Position numbers and translations under genes: made by a program | The notes under the pieces: generated by a model | Databases searched by the model: none | What the model saw: the letters and a program-made list of their open reading frames with translations, nothing else | Told to the model about the DNA's origin: nothing | Shown here: positions 18,201 through 25,967 of the stretch, piece after piece | Position numbering within the stretch: position 1 is the stretch's first letter | How the letters are laid out: every line of letters begins with the position of its first letter | From: Saprospiraceae bacterium | GTDB lineage: Bacteria; Bacteroidota; Bacteroidia; Chitinophagales; Saprospiraceae | NCBI GenBank assembly: GCA_016710585.1 | Contig: JADJVN010000001.1 | Location: forward strand, 186,001-250,000 | Length of the DNA stretch: 64,000 bases | Direction of reading: 5' to 3'

Positions 18201-20118
18201 GCGCACTATTCGAATAAAAACCCAATGGGCCAGACGTTTGAAAACTAATAGCCGTTGGAGAATTAATTTGAATCAAAACAGAAGAGTCAAGGCATGACAA
18301 TTCTTTTGCAGAAAGATTTATTTTAGGTTTTTCTTTTGTTTGAAATATAGTAATTGTATCCATTGAGATACATCCATTCAAACCTGTAACTCTCACTGTG
18401 TAAAAGCCCTCTTCTTTAACCCAAGGGCTTGCTTGGTCGGATCCAAATCCAATTGGTCCTGACCAATAATAATTATAATCATTAAAGTTTGCACTGCCAT
18501 TAAAATTCAAAATAATTTGAATGCTATCTGGATTACAAGCTAGTATTGATGCAGATAATTTATAATTAGGTGGAACGGTATTTTCAAAAACATCGACAAA
18601 AGTGTCAAGAGTGCAAGAATTTTCATCAACAATAGTAACAAAATATCTACCTGCCAAGTCCACTGTCGTAGAAGCTAAATTCGACTTAAAATTATTTGGC
18701 CCAGACCAATCAAATGTATACTGTCCATTAAAGTTTGAATTAATTTGAACAGATTTTTTATTGCAGGTCAATGAGTCAACTTTAAATGAAACACTTAAGG
18801 TTTTTATATCAGAAATTACTTCAACTGTTTTAGTTTCAGAACACCCATTTTCACCAACCACTACCAATTGATATATTCCTGCTAAAGTAGTAAAGCTTTG
18901 TTTATTTAATGATTGAAAGTTATTTGGTCCAGACCAGAAAAAAGATTTGTAAGAAGAGTTAGAGCTAAAATCTAATACTGCTGTATCAACTTTACAATTT
19001 ATATGAGTTGCCGTTGGTGTAAAATCTGGTTTAGATTTATTTTCAACAACTGTATAAGTTTCTTTATTTGAACATGATCTAAAATCGGTTACCTCTACAG
19101 TGTAGATTCCTGCAACACTTACATTTATATTTTGACTTGTCGCGATATCAACACCATTAAACTCCCATCTAAAAGTGGGATTTATTGCATTTGTTATTGC
19201 TGAGATCGTTACGGATGGTTTATCACAAGTTATGGTATCGGATTGAATTTTTATTGAGGGTATTACAGATGTATTAATTACATTAACTTCTACAGAGTCC
19301 CTGCAATTTCCTTCAATTAATAATAATTTATATGTTCCAGCTTTTGAAATTATTGGTAGCAATTTATTAGTTAAATCATCAAAATAACCACCATTTGTTT
19401 CCCAATTAATAATTGTATTTGCATTCACTTTGGAATTCCTTGCATCAAGTGTGATTGTTTTTGTTGTACAAGAAAGTTCACCGACTGGCAAAACAATATT
19501 TGCATCTAAATTGACTACACTTAATGTCAAATCTACAATGGAATCGCAACCATAAACATTTAATAGATTTATTTTATAATTTCCAGCTTGGGAATAATCT
19601 TTCCCACCAATAGAGTATACTCCTCCATTGCAAATTGAAGCTGTGACACTGTTTGCTGTTGAAATAGGAAGAATAGAGAGATTAAGGCAATCCTTTGACA
19701 ATTCTGCACAAGCATTGTATTTGTTTGATGCAAAATCATTTTTAATTTGATTAAAGCTAATTCCTGTCGCAGGTATTTTTGAAAAATCAGACAGCAAATA
19801 AGAAATTCCACAAATTGTATAATCACCAACTGGATAAGATCTAAAATCAAGATTATCTTTAATTTCAGTTAATATATTATTTTGAAAAATCAAATATTTA
19901 TATCCATAACTTGCAGGGTCGGGTGTAAAAGAAGGTAATGTAGGTTTATTAACCAAATTAAGCATTGGATTTCCTTCACAAAATTTGATCGCTGAATAAT
20001 TAAAATAACCACCATTGGCACTACATGAATTGCAAGACACACCATTTTGATCGCAAAACAACAAACAGAAGCTCTCTAACACACCATCATAGAACATTGC
20101 TGCATCAGTAATATTCAA
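15217..20118 (-). CDS. Giant T9SS-secreted adhesin-like protein with ~15 Ig-like repeats, main body
   Basis: The frame is open from about 20349 down to 15217; the TTG at 20118 is not a true start. The first ~75 codons before 20118 plus the following residues finish a P-domain-like module (LEDFNTGAVNGIWSLNITD). Then come about 15 Ig/PKD-like repeats of ~90 residues with the pattern WTGPNGFxS, G-x-Y-x-V, NGC and a spaced Cys. An SprB-like unit (QISCFTQSDASIKMNSIFGG) follows. The C-terminus is a gliding-motility-associated T9SS domain: FIPNVFTPNGDKLND, FDRWGELV, WDGTLDGK, PGVYVYMVKAK. It is exported by the type IX system and probably displayed at the cell surface. Confidence 0.85.
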   Translation of the reverse strand: MNITDAAMFYDGVLESFCLLFCDQNGVSCNSCSANGGYFNYSAIKFCEGNPMLNLVNKPTLPSFTPDPASYGYKYLIFQNNILTEIKDNLDFRSYPVGDYTICGISYLLSDFSKIPATGISFNQIKNDFASNKYNACAELSKDCLNLSILPISTANSVTASICNGGVYSIGGKDYSQAGNYKINLLNVYGCDSIVDLTLSVVNLDANIVLPVGELSCTTKTITLDARNSKVNANTIINWETNGGYFDDLTNKLLPIISKAGTYKLLLIEGNCRDSVEVNVINTSVIPSIKIQSDTITCDKPSVTISAITNAINPTFRWEFNGVDIATSQNINVSVAGIYTVEVTDFRSCSNKETYTVVENKSKPDFTPTATHINCKVDTAVLDFSSNSSYKSFFWSGPNNFQSLNKQSFTTLAGIYQLVVVGENGCSETKTVEVISDIKTLSVSFKVDSLTCNKKSVQINSNFNGQYTFDWSGPNNFKSNLASTTVDLAGRYFVTIVDENSCTLDTFVDVFENTVPPNYKLSASILACNPDSIQIILNFNGSANFNDYNYYWSGPIGFGSDQASPWVKEEGFYTVRVTGLNGCISMDTITIFQTKEKPKINLSAKELSCLDSSVLIQINSPTAISFQTSGPLGFYSNSAQPLATSPGKYKVVVTDANGCTAEKSIIIVENRTPPFDVIQAESKNCVRDSVILSFSTSSLIDSVLWTGPNGFLSNNISPKVLDFGFYILQAKGRNGCVLSDTIEVVYDTTKPIITIITDTLSCSKSEFSLQKNANIIIDKYIWTSPSGKVDTSLNYQISIPGFYTVRAIGLNGCESTSSFNIVQVSTKPKVVLSSDTITCTQPTVNINPIATDSSLVYIWTGPNNFFNTSKSITVSEAGKYLLNIQNRFGCTSNDSIEIFSTVKTPTFVLSDYNFNCSNIIRNVIKASPAYAGISFEWTFPNSIKQIADSITILQVGTYIISATDVNQCKFVDTIQVTIDTIKPVIDLISSDTINCFKSKITLFAESKDAVKYQWTGPNGFSSSLQNPIIDNPGNYTVAITGLNFCTSSKSIEIIADTKIPDINAVAQNIDCANTRGGVNVISADSIIVYSWTTPSGVIVNQKSFSTFETGLYSVIVEGKNRCLAFDSVLLVIDTFPPLVKGSYDLFPCNADSTQIFANSNSKIKDYFWIGPNRFFSTEASPFIRDTGIYEIIVLGDNNCQSKSIIHVDGKKDYPSLSTKSATLSCKHDTVQIYSIFNNIDSLISWRGPSGFFNNKDRNPYVSNSGDYTISIINKKGCQVDSIVHVDIDTIKPVFTLNQLDSLQCENNSVRLTASLSSQGSFQFKWTSSSNSNFNSSQSIKDVIINSSGIYNLVVTDDKNGCTNIASIEVIERKNNIVGIDIDVSQISCFTQSDASIKMNSIFGGQAPYFYSIDGINFNGNSTISQLKPGTYNLFVKDKNGCKYDTLVQINEGFILNLDLGQDTSIQLGESYTIEPQTNGDSLRLTLRWLPTSEIYCDECFAQTVSPLQSTLYKLRITDENGCTAEDDIYIKVNTKPKIFIPNVFTPNGDKLNDLISLSAGIEVEEISSIRIFDRWGELVHEEENYALGSQEFIKWDGTLDGKLCLPGVYVYMVKAKLINGKNHIFTGDITLMR

Positions 20119-20341
20119 AGACCATATTCCATTAACAGCTCCAGTGTTAAAATCTTCTAGACAGCCATTAAATGGATAATAAGTTCCATTATAAAACTTT
20201 CCTAAAATACCCCAATTTTGAAGATTATCCCATTTTGATTTAAATCCAACATCTGGAACTGCAGTAGAAGCACATGGAACAAAGCTAACATTCCAAGTAG
20301 TTAAGTCAGTAATCCCTTTTGAACCATTAGGCCCTACTAAA

Positions 20342-20602
20342 TCAATTTTTCTGTCCTGATGGAGATATTAATGACATAGTTAAATCCCCAAGAAATTTAT
20401 GCTTAAACTTAAGTCGGACACCACATAAACCCTGTGAAGATGAAGCCAAATCATTATTAACAGCTCCTGAAATTTGAAATCTTAATGTTCCAGTAGATAA
20501 ATCTTTTATAATAAAATTTGTATCAATGCAACACCATTGACCATAGGCTAAAAAGTAGTTAAGACTACAAAGGATTAAAAACAATAACTTTCTCATTCTC
20601 AA
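20342..20602 (-). CDS. N-terminal part of the giant T9SS protein (signal peptide, P-domain start)
   Basis: These 86 residues hold the signal peptide (MRMRKLLFLILCSLNYFLAY, then GQ) and the first half of a proprotein-convertase P-domain-like module (LCGVRLKFKHKFLGDLTMSL, then ISPSGQK). The frame stops at a TGA at 20342. The remaining half (IDLVGPNGSKGITDLTTWNV) sits in the next frame and continues into the body ending at 15217. The break coincides with a run of five T on the plus strand (20346-20350), five A in the coding strand. One A fewer restores a single protein of about 1795 residues. Confidence 0.75.
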   Translation of the reverse strand: MRMRKLLFLILCSLNYFLAYGQWCCIDTNFIIKDLSTGTLRFQISGAVNNDLASSSQGLCGVRLKFKHKFLGDLTMSLISPSGQKN

Positions 20603-20625
20603 AAATTATGACTTCATTCTGAATG

Positions 20626-20633
20626 CAAAGTTA
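20626..20633 (-). promoter_or_regulatory. Candidate -7 element for the giant T9SS gene
   Basis: On the minus strand this reads TAACTTTG, matching TAnnTTTG, 23 bases before the start codon at 20602. No well-spaced -33 TTG was seen. Confidence 0.35.
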
Positions 20634-20803
20634 CTGTTCAAAAAAATAAAATTCCCATAATTAAATACATTAATTAAACTTAAAGCATAAATGACTGACA
20701 TTCAGTATCTTTACATAAATGTTAATCAAAATTAAACACACTTATTCATATAACAGTAATATTTAAAAAATAGTCTGCTTAACAAGTGGAATTTTTAATA
20801 AAA

Positions 20804-20835
20804 CAATAAAAAAAGGGGGCAAAAAGCCCCCTTTT
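20804..20835 (-). terminator. Strong Rho-independent terminator after the fragmented T9SS gene
   Basis: GGGGGC (20815-20820) and GCCCCC (20826-20831) pair around a five-A loop, with flanking A/T runs. On the minus strand a seven-T tail follows (20808-20814). It lies about 25 bases past the stop at 20861. Confidence 0.9.
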
Positions 20836-20860
20836 ACATATATCACTATGGATATTATTC

Positions 20861-21766
20861 TTACTCGATAACAATCATTCTCTTAGTTGCTGTAAAGTTT
20901 GCAGCATCTAATTGATAGTAGATTACGCCGTTTCCGTTAAGCTCTGATTTGTTGATCACCTTGGTGTTCAATCCTTTCAAGCCTTCGATTTCGTATACTC
21001 GCAATACTTTTCCTGTAACATCATACATCGTCAATGTTGCTGGACTTGCATTCGGTAAATTGAATGTTACAGTAGTTTGTTTGTTGAATGGGTTTGGTTC
21101 GTTTTGGTTTAATTCGAATACTCCTGTTTCAACTACTCCTCTATCCGTTCTTACATTCAATCTCACTGCTTTAGTCTCCAATGTAGCATCATATGCTTCT
21201 GCTGCTGTTACTTCGCTGTTGATTGATATTGCTTGACCTATTTGGACCCCTTTGTTCGCTCTGAATACCAATGTAAACAATACTTGATCCGCGCTGTAGC
21301 TTTCGCCTTTGCTTGAATTCCAGCTTGTTGTGATGATTCCATTGCTTACTCTTGATAAGCCAAAGTTGCCTTCTGTTGTCTTCAATGCTCCTGCTTCCAC
21401 TCCTTCGAATGAAATCGCACTTGCATCAAATTTAACTGTGAACTGGTAACCACTGATATTGTTGAAGTCGCTTGACTTGAACTCTACTTTGTGTATTTCT
21501 CCAGCTTCTACTGCTTTATCCATGATCTCCATGTTCATTGATCCTGAAGTTCTGGTGCTCGATCCTTGTAGTCCTGCTGTCACCGTTGAGTTTACATCTC
21601 CCATCTTTATTGAGATGAAGTCTACTTGATTCTCTTTCTTATTCATCAGCATTCCGCTGCTCACTGGATAATTCCATGGCTGCGTTCTATCTGCAAATAC
21701 ATGTTCTGTAGGTACAAAGACCCAACTTGGTACTGATTTGAATCGCTCTGTCGTACCCAAAATCAA
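20861..21766 (-). CDS. Giant T9SS protein, piece 7: cohesin-like domain and T9SS sorting domain
   Basis: After the frame break near 21764 the product reads ILGTTERFKSVPSWVFVP, then the segment KMGDVNST. It continues into a cohesin-like beta domain (about 95 residues from EAGEIHKVEF through YDATLETKAVRL, with ISGYQFTVKFDASAISFEGV). The end is a type A T9SS sorting domain: NQNEPNPFNKQTTVTFNL, LTMYDVTGKVL, GVIYYQLDAANFTATKRMIV. The first residue of this piece (TTG) is not a genuine start. Confidence 0.75.
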   Translation of the reverse strand: MILGTTERFKSVPSWVFVPTEHVFADRTQPWNYPVSSGMLMNKKENQVDFISIKMGDVNSTVTAGLQGSSTRTSGSMNMEIMDKAVEAGEIHKVEFKSSDFNNISGYQFTVKFDASAISFEGVEAGALKTTEGNFGLSRVSNGIITTSWNSSKGESYSADQVLFTLVFRANKGVQIGQAISINSEVTAAEAYDATLETKAVRLNVRTDRGVVETGVFELNQNEPNPFNKQTTVTFNLPNASPATLTMYDVTGKVLRVYEIEGLKGLNTKVINKSELNGNGVIYYQLDAANFTATKRMIVIE

Positions 21767-22029
21767 TTTCTGATCTCGCTTATATCCGCTGCTGTGATAC
21801 TTTGACTTCTATTCACATCGGCTGCTATCAACTTATATGGACTATTCAACTCTTCTTGTCCCAAGATATGCTTCTGCATCTTTACGATATCTGCTGTAGT
21901 CACTCCATTCAATGGATCATCATTGCGGCTTGGTTTGATCTCATAGTTTAATCCTAGATCTAAACTATAAAATGCATACTTGCCATCATTGACTGTCGAC
22001 ATCTCTGTCTTCAATTGTCCATTGTTCAT
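21763..22029 (-). CDS. Giant T9SS protein, piece 6: dockerin-like calcium-binding pair
   Basis: Two dockerin-like half repeats are visible: DPLNGVTTADIVKMQKHILG and DVNRSQSITAADISEIRN, the latter continuing as LILG in the next frame. Each resembles an EF-hand loop plus helix. The break at 21763-21766 fits the loss of one A. Upstream, a short stretch in yet another frame (22020-22112; NGGSLKGKITGEIKTETGKA) links to piece 5. Confidence 0.65.
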   Translation of the reverse strand: MNNGQLKTEMSTVNDGKYAFYSLDLGLNYEIKPSRNDDPLNGVTTADIVKMQKHILGQEELNSPYKLIAADVNRSQSITAADISEIRN

Positions 22030-22098
22030 TCAAGTCAACATCAACTGATGTGGTCGCTTTGCCTGTCTCAGTTTTGATCTCTCCCGTAATCTTGCCTT

Positions 22099-23394
22099 TC
22101 AATGAGCCGCCATTTGGACATAGCCTTGTGGATCTTGTACCATCAATGTCGTCGTACAACAATCTTTATTGCCTTCTTCATCCTCTACGCACATCTTGAT
22201 CGGGATCACCAATTCATCATCCGCTTTCTTATCTATGAAGTCTTGACAACAGATCGTCAAACTATCTTCTCCTTCAATCGTCAAATGTAAATTGCTTTGT
22301 CTTGTGCAATTGTCATAGCTTCCTGCATCAAAATCACTTGCCCAGATTGTGATACATCCACTGCTTGGCATCACTACTGTGATCACGCCAAATCGACAAT
22401 ATGGTGTCGGCGCTTTACAATCCTTAACCTCAAACAATGTCTCGCATACTGCTATGTTACCACAGCCGTCTTCTACGAACCATTTGATCTTGTGTACACC
22501 CACTGGGTAGGTTCCACTTGCATCGAATGGATTCTTATTGTCATCTGCATATGGATTGTGATTTACTAAGGCTGTATCTCCTGCTGCAAATTCTTTCTTT
22601 GTCAATGATCCTACTCTGAAGTCATAGCCTGCATGTACGCCTTTTCCATCATTGAATAAGTCTATCTTATACTCCCACTTCAACCAGTCGTCTGGTGAGC
22701 AGCTGTCGTATGCTGTTGCTGTTAAAGTGATATGATTTACACATAAGCCTGTTGCTGGATCGATTGTTGCCAATCCTTGTGTCTCGCACAAGCCTACTGT
22801 ACCTGTCACCACTGGTGCATCTTCATCTCTTACTTTTATAACATGAGTATGCGTCCATCTTCCACTTCCTTTCCAGTTTGGATCGAATGGATCATACTGA
22901 CACCAGTCTAATACTGTCCATGTTCTGATGATCTTGATACATGCGTCTGGTTCGATTCTGAAGATTTCATCTTTGTACTCGATCGCTATCAATGCACAGT
23001 TATCATCTCCTCCGTGCTCAACTTTCGCCCAGCCTCCTGTACTCATATTGTTTGGTGACCAGTCTCTTGCTCCACAGCCTATGATGCTGCTTCCCAATTG
23101 CTGACAGTCAGGCCAGAAGATATCATCCAACTGATCACATGCTGTAGCTACCCAGAATGGATCGCAATCTACTACCCAAATCTGCTGTACCGCACTGATA
23201 CCCGGTGCTACTGAGAATGTTCTTGTGATTAATCCTTGTCCACAATCTCTGTTGTCTGATGCATTGATCGTTGGCGTTACTGCACATGTTCCTAATGCAT
23301 ATCCATCAAATCCCCATGCTAACTCATACTTTCTATCTAAATGTGCTTGTATCGAATATTGACCAGTAATAGTCACATGCGATATCACCTTCAT
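22099..23394 (-). CDS. Giant T9SS protein, piece 5: HYR-like repeats
   Basis: 431 residues of extracellular repeat sequence, including the recurring module IIRTWTVLDWCQYDPFDP with HTHVIKVRDEDAPVV, and CGNIAVCETLFEVKDCKAP, a typical HYR ending. Many paired cysteines suggest disulphides after export. The upstream join (23391-23420) seems to need two indels: a short stretch RNEGDIACD lies in a third frame. Confidence 0.65.
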   Translation of the reverse strand: MKVISHVTITGQYSIQAHLDRKYELAWGFDGYALGTCAVTPTINASDNRDCGQGLITRTFSVAPGISAVQQIWVVDCDPFWVATACDQLDDIFWPDCQQLGSSIIGCGARDWSPNNMSTGGWAKVEHGGDDNCALIAIEYKDEIFRIEPDACIKIIRTWTVLDWCQYDPFDPNWKGSGRWTHTHVIKVRDEDAPVVTGTVGLCETQGLATIDPATGLCVNHITLTATAYDSCSPDDWLKWEYKIDLFNDGKGVHAGYDFRVGSLTKKEFAAGDTALVNHNPYADDNKNPFDASGTYPVGVHKIKWFVEDGCGNIAVCETLFEVKDCKAPTPYCRFGVITVVMPSSGCITIWASDFDAGSYDNCTRQSNLHLTIEGEDSLTICCQDFIDKKADDELVIPIKMCVEDEEGNKDCCTTTLMVQDPQGYVQMAAH

Positions 23395-23915
23395 TTCTTG
23401 CCGTCAATGGTAATCTTCCTCCTACCGCCTGGATAGTCGTGGATGTTTGATTCGCAATATTGATGACATACTAAGTCTAATGTCGCTACTTTCTTTCGAC
23501 TTGACAAGTCTGTTACAAATTTACCAAATGCTCTATTGTTTGGATCTTCCAAGGCTGATTCGGATGGATCAAACCAATACCAACAGCTCACTACCATATC
23601 GGGTGGTGCTACTACTGTAGGGAATTGTTTGTCTTGAATATCTACTTCTACCATACAATCATTAAAATGACCTTCTAAATCAAAGATGCTTTCAAATCTG
23701 TTTGGATGAACTGGTCCTGCTCCTGGATCTTTATCAAATACTCTCAATACTACCATGATCGTCTTTCCTGCATCTGCACAGCAGAATTTTGTGAAATCGT
23801 CAAAGTATACTTGATTGCCTGGTGCAAATACTCCCGGATCATCGTCGCCATTGATTCCATTGCAACTTACTCGGTTGTCAAATGGTGGTCTTCTTCCGTT
23901 TCTTGTGTTGATCAA
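23391..23915 (-). CDS. Giant T9SS protein, piece 4
   Basis: 174 residues of the same extracellular repeat family (GNQVYFDDFTKFCCADAG, then MVVLRVFDKDPGAG and VDIQDKQFPTVVAPPDMVV, a HYR-like boundary). The first codon is TTG and follows a frame break near 23915 that fits loss of one T. It is not an independent gene. Confidence 0.6.
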   Translation of the reverse strand: MINTRNGRRPPFDNRVSCNGINGDDDPGVFAPGNQVYFDDFTKFCCADAGKTIMVVLRVFDKDPGAGPVHPNRFESIFDLEGHFNDCMVEVDIQDKQFPTVVAPPDMVVSCWYWFDPSESALEDPNNRAFGKFVTDLSSRKKVATLDLVCHQYCESNIHDYPGGRRKITIDGKK

Positions 23916-24745
23916 CCTTCCATTCTGATCACTTTGAAGAATACGTGTGGCGCACAGTTATCTCTTGAGCCTTCATCTAAGTCTTTTGCATATAGTTTGC
24001 CTAATGCTTCTCCTGTACTTTGATTGTTTGCCAAGGTGATTACTGTATTCTTTCTTGTATTACAATTTGGCGGTACATTATCCTGTACGTTCAATTTAAC
24101 TAATTTCTTAGTTATATTGCCACAACAGTCTGTTGCTACGATATAGCCATCTTGTACACCTTTTGGCATGTCTATTACTACATAACCTGTTTGATCATTA
24201 CCCAATACTGTTCCTTCCTCTACTTCTACTGTGTAGTGTAGTTCTTTTGAACAATTGTCTACGATCCATGCTGGTGGTACTTCCCATCTTCCAGTACATG
24301 TCCATACTTCCATATTTACGATAACTGTATCTGGGTACAATACTGATGGTCCTTCTATGTCTGCTACTTTGATGATTTGGCTATGACCGCCTATCTCTCC
24401 TGTACACCAGTCTAATACTGTCCATTTTCTCAATACTTTGTAACAACCTACTGGACCTGCGTCACAACCTGCTGTTGCCAATGGGATGACTACATCTTCA
24501 TATACTGTTCCTAAGTTTCTGCAATTCGCTCCAGGTCTGCCTGTACCTATCCACATAATGTGTCGGTTTGCTGGCCAACAATTCTGGAATATTGGATCCC
24601 ATCTTGGATGTTGTGGATAATAGACTGGATCTGGACTTGGATGTCCAAAATTCTTATCTTTTACATCATGATACAGTTCCATCCCAATACTCTTGGTACT
24701 CTTCTTCCTACTCGCAATGTCAATCCATCTGCTGCCAATGGCCAA
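23912..24745 (-). CDS. Giant T9SS protein, piece 3: HYR-like repeats
   Basis: The useful sequence starts at about SIGMELYHDVKDKNFG; the first ~20 residues are out of frame. It contains VLRKWTVLDWCTGEIGG with HSQIIKVADIEGPSV, and TDCCGNITKKLVKLNVQDNV, both HYR/Ig-like module boundaries. Overlap with piece 2 (24661-24745) reflects reading past the break, which fits the loss of one A near 24690. Confidence 0.6.
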   Translation of the reverse strand: MAIGSRWIDIASRKKSTKSIGMELYHDVKDKNFGHPSPDPVYYPQHPRWDPIFQNCWPANRHIMWIGTGRPGANCRNLGTVYEDVVIPLATAGCDAGPVGCYKVLRKWTVLDWCTGEIGGHSQIIKVADIEGPSVLYPDTVIVNMEVWTCTGRWEVPPAWIVDNCSKELHYTVEVEEGTVLGNDQTGYVVIDMPKGVQDGYIVATDCCGNITKKLVKLNVQDNVPPNCNTRKNTVITLANNQSTGEALGKLYAKDLDEGSRDNCAPHVFFKVIRMEG

Positions 24746-25836
24746 TCATACCAGTCAAAATTTGCTGGATTCGCCAAAAAGATTGCTGAATCTAATAAAT
24801 AACCATCCAAACATTCAGGCTCATTGATTAAATGTGGATTGATATTCTTTGCTCTGTCGATCTTGTGATCACATGCTAACATATCTTCTTCTATTCCATC
24901 ATAGTTTGATGGTACTGTAACTGCATTCAATGCCGCTACTCCTACTGTGATAATTTGTGTACAAGTTCCTTTGTTACCTGATGCATCTACTGCAGTCCAG
25001 ATTCTTGTCACTCTTCTATCATATCCCAATGCACAATTACCTTGAGCTACGATGTCTTTGTATGACAATGAATAGCTGTTGCAGCCATATACAGGTGTAC
25101 ATGTTCCTGCTAAACACTCAACTACTGTAGGTAAGCCTATAACAGATGGATCTATTGATGAATGACATGGTACGCAAGTATCTGCTGGACATGTCAATCT
25201 TGGTGCTAACTTGTCTTCAACTCGCATATGTCCCCAACAAGAATTTCCTGTTTCTGGGTCTCTTACCGTAACTTTGAACTCACGTCCGATATCTCTACAA
25301 TCGATCTGTGGACCTGCTTGGTTTGTACATCTGTCTACCAATGCATTGGTCACCCAGTCTCTTACTTCTACTACATAATCATCATAACATCCGTAAGGAC
25401 CGCCTTCTAATATCATGTCAGCTCCAATAGTTGCTTTACAGCTATCATCTAAGCTTACTTGTACGTCATCATTGCAAGCTAATGCTTTTGTAGCTGTTGC
25501 ATATTCATTTACGCATACATCAAATTTACAAGTCGCTTTATTTCCAGCTGCATCAGTAGCCTCATAACAAAATGTTTGACATCCGATAGGGAAGAAACAA
25601 CCTGGTGCATATGGTCTACCACATGTTTGTACTACTGGCAAACCAGCAGAAGCTGTACACATTTTAGTATAGAATATTTCTCCAGGATAACCGAATGGTT
25701 GGCAAACTGTAGGGAATAAAGTAGCACTGCTATTTACTCCTATACCTCCAAGTGGTGCAAAACCAGTTGGATTTATTACAAGGTTTGCATCACCATTATT
25801 TCCAGTAGCACAAGAACTAAATGCTGGTAAAGCCAT
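24661..25836 (-). CDS. Giant T9SS protein, piece 2: HYR-like repeats
   Basis: 391 residues from SMALPAFSSCATGN; the frame is in fact open upstream to about 26060 (TAADSVRTSPWGSGTAGLSK). It includes CYEATDAAGNKATCKFDVCV and RIWTAVDASGNKGTCTQIIT, classic HYR motifs, with many cysteines. The true sequence leaves this frame at about VGRRVP. Confidence 0.6.
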   Translation of the reverse strand: MALPAFSSCATGNNGDANLVINPTGFAPLGGIGVNSSATLFPTVCQPFGYPGEIFYTKMCTASAGLPVVQTCGRPYAPGCFFPIGCQTFCYEATDAAGNKATCKFDVCVNEYATATKALACNDDVQVSLDDSCKATIGADMILEGGPYGCYDDYVVEVRDWVTNALVDRCTNQAGPQIDCRDIGREFKVTVRDPETGNSCWGHMRVEDKLAPRLTCPADTCVPCHSSIDPSVIGLPTVVECLAGTCTPVYGCNSYSLSYKDIVAQGNCALGYDRRVTRIWTAVDASGNKGTCTQIITVGVAALNAVTVPSNYDGIEEDMLACDHKIDRAKNINPHLINEPECLDGYLLDSAIFLANPANFDWYDWPLAADGLTLRVGRRVPRVLGWNCIMM

Positions 25837-25967
25837 AGAGAATCCGCTTCCTAATGTACCAACTATTGCAATACCTCTTACTTCACCTGGTGCTAAAGTT
25901 AAACATGAAGCATTAACTCCAACTCTAGCTTCAATTAAAGCACCATCACAATCAAAAACAGAATCTC

